Below are positions 48,014 through 51,488 of a stretch of 51,488 bases of DNA, piece by piece. Both the position numbers and the translations under genes were made by a program. Location of the stretch: contig PLES01000074.1 of the NCBI GenBank assembly GCA_003137075.1, positions 545 through 52,032 on the forward strand. The letters are read 5' to 3'. This DNA is from Solirubrobacterales bacterium. Lineage in GTDB: Bacteria; Actinomycetota; Thermoleophilia; Solirubrobacterales; Solirubrobacteraceae. The number at the start of each line of letters is the position of its first letter. Position 1 is the stretch's first letter. A model generated the notes under the pieces. It was not told the DNA's origin. It saw nothing but the letters and a program-made list of their open reading frames with translations, and did not search any database.

Positions 48014-48058
48014 CGGACCTGCTCGCGTCTGGCCGCGGTCAGCGGCCGAGCAGGTCCG
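48014..48058. terminator. Two-part stem-loop between convergent genes, overlapping the 3' end of the response regulator
   Basis: CGGACCTGCTC...GGCCGC-ggtca-GCGGCC-GAGCAGGTCCG. Confidence 0.55.
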
Positions 48059-48728
48059 GCGTGACGAATCCGCACTCGTAGGCCAAGACCACCGCCTGCA
48101 CCCGATCACGCAATTCGAGCTTCGTAAGGACCCGTGCCACATGGCTCTTCACCGTCGACTCCTCAATCACCAGGTCCGCCGCGATTTCGGCGTTGGAACG
48201 CCCACGCGCGATCAGACGCAGAACATCAAGTTCCCGGGCGGTCAGCTCCTTGAGCCGGTCGGGCGTGGTTTCACTCGACCCGGCGGCGGCCGCGAAACGC
48301 AGGATCATGCGCCGCGTCACCGCCGGGTCGATCAGCGCGTTGCCGGCGGCGACGTTACGGATCGCCCAACAGAGCTGCTCCGGCGGCGTGTCCTTGAGCA
48401 GGAAGCCACTGGCTCCGGCGCGCAGGCCTTCAAACACGTACTCATCCGTGTCGAAGGTGGTCAGCAGAATCACACGGCTGTTGGTCTCGGCCAGGATCCG
48501 GCGCGACGCGGTAAGCCCGTCCATCGCCGGCATGCGGATGTCGAGCAGGACCACATCCGGGGCGCGCTTGCGCGCGAGATCAAGTGCTTGCAGACCGTCC
48601 TGCGCCTCGCCCACGACCCGCATGTCGGGTTCGCCGTTGACGATCAGCGCGAGGCCCGCACGGACCAGCTGCTGGTCGTCCGCGACCAGCAGCGTGATCT
48701 CAGCTTTTGCGGGTGTTTCGGATTCCAC
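48039..48728 (-). CDS. NarL/LuxR family response regulator
   Basis: ITLLVADDQQLVRAGLALIVNGEPDMRVVGEAQDGLQALDLARKRAPDVVLLDIRMPAMDGL...LTARELDVLRLIARGRSNAEIAADLVIEESTVKSHVARVLTKLELRDRVQAVVLAYE. Confidence 0.96.
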   Translation of the reverse strand: MESETPAKAEITLLVADDQQLVRAGLALIVNGEPDMRVVGEAQDGLQALDLARKRAPDVVLLDIRMPAMDGLTASRRILAETNSRVILLTTFDTDEYVFEGLRAGASGFLLKDTPPEQLCWAIRNVAAGNALIDPAVTRRMILRFAAAAGSSETTPDRLKELTARELDVLRLIARGRSNAEIAADLVIEESTVKSHVARVLTKLELRDRVQAVVLAYECGFVTPDLLGR

Positions 48729-48787
48729 GCGGTTACTTGCGATGAGGGTCAGCAGGCTAGACAATTCCAAACAGAAAGGGGACTCCA

Positions 48788-49939
48788 ATGCCTGTAAAGG
48801 TGAAGGAGTGGGTATGGGGCGCACCGCTGGGTCAGCGGGCGTTGACTCGGTTGGACACGCTTCTGGCGTTGCTGGTGAGTGTCGCGGCGGTCATCGCCGT
48901 CAGCGGGAACGGAAATCACAGCGACCCGAAGGGCGGGGTGTTCGCCTGCGTGGCGGTGCTGTTGATGACGGTGCCCGTTGCCTGGCGCCGCGCACATCCG
49001 CTCGGAGCTGTCGCCACGATGGCGGTCGGTGCATTGTTCAACGCGATCGTGATCGGCACGTTCGTGCGCTGCGGCGGCGCGCTGCCGGCGTTGATCCTGG
49101 TCACGTACTCGGTCGGTGCGCGGCTGCAGCTGCGGCCGGCCGTTGCCGGAGCTGTGCTGACGGTCGTCGCGGTCGTGGCACAGGCGCATAGCGATCCGCA
49201 ACTCAAGGGCTTCTCGGTCGGAGGCAGCGTCTTCCTGCTGGCAATGTGGGGCGTTGGGCGACTCGTGCGCTCACGTGAGGGCATGGTCGCGGTGCTGCGC
49301 TCACGGACCGACGCGCTGCATGAGCAGCGCGACCGCACGGCGAAGCTGGCGGTCGAGGCCGACCGTGCGCGCGTGGCCGAGAGTCTCGACGGTTTGGTCG
49401 GTGAGCGGATCGGCAAGCTCGCAGCGCAAGCCGCTGTTGCCAGCGCAGCGATTGACAGTGAACCGGAAGCCGCGCGCGAGTCCCTGGCAGCGATCGAGCA
49501 GGAGGGACGCCGGACGCTGACCGACATGCGTCAGCTCGTCGGCGCTCTCTACGAGACCGCGGACGGTCCGCAGCCATCACTGAAGGATCTGGACGGGTTT
49601 CTGCGGCGCGCACTCGCGAATCCGGCGCAGCTGACGGTCGACGGTGATCGCTGCTCGCTTCCCGCCGGCGTCGAGCTTTCGGCCTTCCGGATCGTCGAGC
49701 GGTTGCTTGAGCCGTTGGAGGACCGCGCCGATGAGCGCGTGCAGGTGACTCTGCGCTACGAGCCCGATGCGCTGGAGGTGGCGGTGCGAGGCCGGGTCAG
49801 AACCGGCTGCGACCTGCAGACGACGCTGGTCACCGCGCGTGAGTGGGTCTCGCTGCACGCTGGAACGCTCGAGTCTCAGCTGCGCTCGGGTGTCTCGCAG
49901 ACCAAGGTGCGGTTACCGCTGGTAACCGCGCATGCATGA
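48788..49939 (+). CDS. Degenerate sensor histidine-kinase-like membrane protein (probable pseudokinase)
   Basis: Multi-TM N-terminus plus DHp-like EADRARVAESLDGLVGERIGKLAAQAAVASAAIDSEPEAARESLAAIEQEGRRTLTDMRQLVGAL, but no phospho-acceptor His and no N or G box. Confidence 0.8.
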   Translation: MPVKVKEWVWGAPLGQRALTRLDTLLALLVSVAAVIAVSGNGNHSDPKGGVFACVAVLLMTVPVAWRRAHPLGAVATMAVGALFNAIVIGTFVRCGGALPALILVTYSVGARLQLRPAVAGAVLTVVAVVAQAHSDPQLKGFSVGGSVFLLAMWGVGRLVRSREGMVAVLRSRTDALHEQRDRTAKLAVEADRARVAESLDGLVGERIGKLAAQAAVASAAIDSEPEAARESLAAIEQEGRRTLTDMRQLVGALYETADGPQPSLKDLDGFLRRALANPAQLTVDGDRCSLPAGVELSAFRIVERLLEPLEDRADERVQVTLRYEPDALEVAVRGRVRTGCDLQTTLVTAREWVSLHAGTLESQLRSGVSQTKVRLPLVTAHA

Positions 49940-51122
49940 ACCGGTGAAACGACTGGCCGACATGGCCAGTCGTTGGTTTGACCCGGCGGCGGCGCTGGTG
50001 ATCGTTGGCTTCTGCCTGGTTCAGCTCATCAGCGCGCCGCCGCGCGGCGCCGGACTGACCGCGGGGATCGCGGCGCTGACTGCGCTCGCGTGCATCGGGG
50101 TGTGGGTCCGCCGCCGCTACCCGCGCGCTGTGACGTTTGTCTTCGCGCTGGCGCTATTCGTTCCTGGAGTCTTGATCGGCGCGCGTTGGCAGAACGGGCT
50201 GCCGGCCACGCTGCTGCTCGCGTTCGTGATCATGGCTTACACCGCCGGGGCGGAACTCGACTGGAGCTGGTCGCTGGCAGGGCTGGTCGCCTTGGCGGTC
50301 GCAAACACGACCGGAGATCTCACGGGCGACCTCGTGTCAGTGGTCGTCTTCACCGTGCCGCTGTGGACCGCCGGCAGAGTAGTGCGCTCACGCAACAAGG
50401 TCGCCGCACAACTCGACGCCCGCGCGCAGGAGCTCGAGTTGGAGCAGGAGGCCTACGTGCGTGAGGCCGTGCGGTTTGAGCGCGCGCGCATCGCCCGTGA
50501 CCTGCATGACATCGTCGCGCACAACCTCAGCATGATCGTCGTCCAGGCCGGCGCCGGAAGGCGCGCAATTGACTCGAGCCCCGAGACGGCAACGCAGTCT
50601 CTGGCTCACATATCGGCCGGTGCCCGCCAGGCCGAGCTCGAGATCGAATCGCTGATGGGCCTTGTCGCCCGGCAGGACCTGAACGGCGACAGCCCCGGGC
50701 TACAGATGCTCGACGAGCTGGTTCAGCGTGCAGCTGCGACCGGCCTGTCGGTCACCTATCGCCTCAACGGAGCCCACGACGCGGTACCGCCGGAGCTCGC
50801 GCAAGCCGCCTATCACGTCACCCAGGAGGGCATCACCAACGCGCTCAAGCACGCGCCTGGCGCAGCGATCACGGTCGCGGTCGACGCCAGTGCACGGAGC
50901 TTGAAGGTCCTCGTAGAGAACGGGCCTACCGCCGATCCTGATCGCTGTGATGCCGGATTACGGGACACGGGCGGGGGGTACGGGATCGCTGGTTTGCGGC
51001 GCCGACTCGAAGCGATCGGTGGATTGCTGAACGCCGGCCCGAGTGCTGGTGGGGGATGGCGAATCGAGGCAGACCTACCTCGATTCGGTTTCCCGGCGCA
51101 GCCGGGAAGTGCCGTCCGGTGA
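49932..51122 (+). CDS. Sensor histidine kinase (HisKA_3/NarL-type)
   Basis: ERARIARDLHDIVAHNLSMIVVQAGAGRRAIDSSPE (His present), AYHVTQEGITNALKHA (N box), GGGYGIAGLRRRLEAIGG (G box). Confidence 0.95.
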   Translation: MHEPVKRLADMASRWFDPAAALVIVGFCLVQLISAPPRGAGLTAGIAALTALACIGVWVRRRYPRAVTFVFALALFVPGVLIGARWQNGLPATLLLAFVIMAYTAGAELDWSWSLAGLVALAVANTTGDLTGDLVSVVVFTVPLWTAGRVVRSRNKVAAQLDARAQELELEQEAYVREAVRFERARIARDLHDIVAHNLSMIVVQAGAGRRAIDSSPETATQSLAHISAGARQAELEIESLMGLVARQDLNGDSPGLQMLDELVQRAAATGLSVTYRLNGAHDAVPPELAQAAYHVTQEGITNALKHAPGAAITVAVDASARSLKVLVENGPTADPDRCDAGLRDTGGGYGIAGLRRRLEAIGGLLNAGPSAGGGWRIEADLPRFGFPAQPGSAVR

Positions 51123-51488
51123 GTAGCGGCGTCGTGATCCGCCGCGGAGTTGAGCGCGACGCGGTGGCGTTGCTGTCGATGTGGGATCGGGCGGTCGCGT
51201 GGCTGGTCGCGCGCGGGCAGACGATGCAGTGGGGTACCGAGCCTGTCTCAGCGCGGCCTGGCTCCCACGAGCGGGCGCTCGCGTGGGCGACAAGCTCAGA
51301 CCTTCGCGTCGCTGAGATTGACGGGCAGGCGGTCGGAATCAGCCTCATAGGCGACACCCCTCCAAGCCACGTGCCGGCGACCGCGTTGCCCGAGAGCTAC
51401 CTGCACTTCCTGCTCACGGATCGAGACCACGCCGGCAAGGGCATCGGCACCGATCTGGTCCGCCGCGCGGTCGCTGACGCCCGCGAGG
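51119..51488 (+). CDS. GNAT family N-acetyltransferase (3' truncated by window end)
   Basis: GTG 51119 overlaps kinase stop; VVIRRGVERDAVALLSMWDRAVAWLVARGQTMQWG...YLHFLLTDRDHAGKGIGTDLVRRAVADARE (acetyl-CoA binding motif). Confidence 0.88.
   Translation, partial: MSSGVVIRRGVERDAVALLSMWDRAVAWLVARGQTMQWGTEPVSARPGSHERALAWATSSDLRVAEIDGQAVGISLIGDTPPSHVPATALPESYLHFLLTDRDHAGKGIGTDLVRRAVADARE

Noticed and set aside
1-51488. CRISPR array, prophage, transposon or defence island
   Set aside because: No regularly spaced repeats, cas, integrase, transposase, terminase or restriction-modification motifs were seen in the supplied frames.

Overview
A 51.5 kb high-GC bacterial chromosomal segment. Gene content suggests an actinobacterium, possibly Thermoleophilia/Solirubrobacterales; that placement is inference. 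Most of it is dense, intact, mainly metabolic DNA. (1) 0-8.7 kb: accessory region with a LysE exporter fragment, methyltransferase, nitroreductase, molybdopterin oxidoreductase + cytochrome b pair, TetR regulator, tRNA-Pro and an orphan ZAS-type anti-sigma factor. It also holds several eroded genes: MFS, TauE/SafE and alpha/beta-hydrolase remnants. (2) 8.7-18.4 kb: tightly coupled pentose-phosphate operon, tkt / tal-pgi fusion / zwf / opcA / pgl / ROK kinase / histidine phosphatase. (3) 18.5-22.1 kb: ABC exporter and an orphan chemoreceptor preceded by a good sigma-28-type promoter match. (4) 22.2-38.0 kb: alpha-glucan/trehalose supercluster combining TreY-TreX-TreZ with GlgE-TreS-Mak-GlgB, a GT4 glycosyltransferase and divergent MalQ. 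(5) 38-47.3 kb: SGNH hydrolase, FAD oxidoreductase, tRNA-Leu, PfpI-TetR operon, CoA-binding protein-MetY-MetX operon, OsmC, and a flavoprotein that appears to lack any canonical start codon. (6) 47.4-51.5 kb: secreted protein, NarL-type response regulator divergent from a tandem pair of sensor-kinase genes, the first of which looks like a pseudokinase, then a GNAT fragment. I saw no CRISPR array, prophage, transposase or clearly new defence system. The best leads are the pseudokinase/kinase/regulator module, the apparent AUC start codon, the ROK kinase without its zinc motif, and the decay zone.
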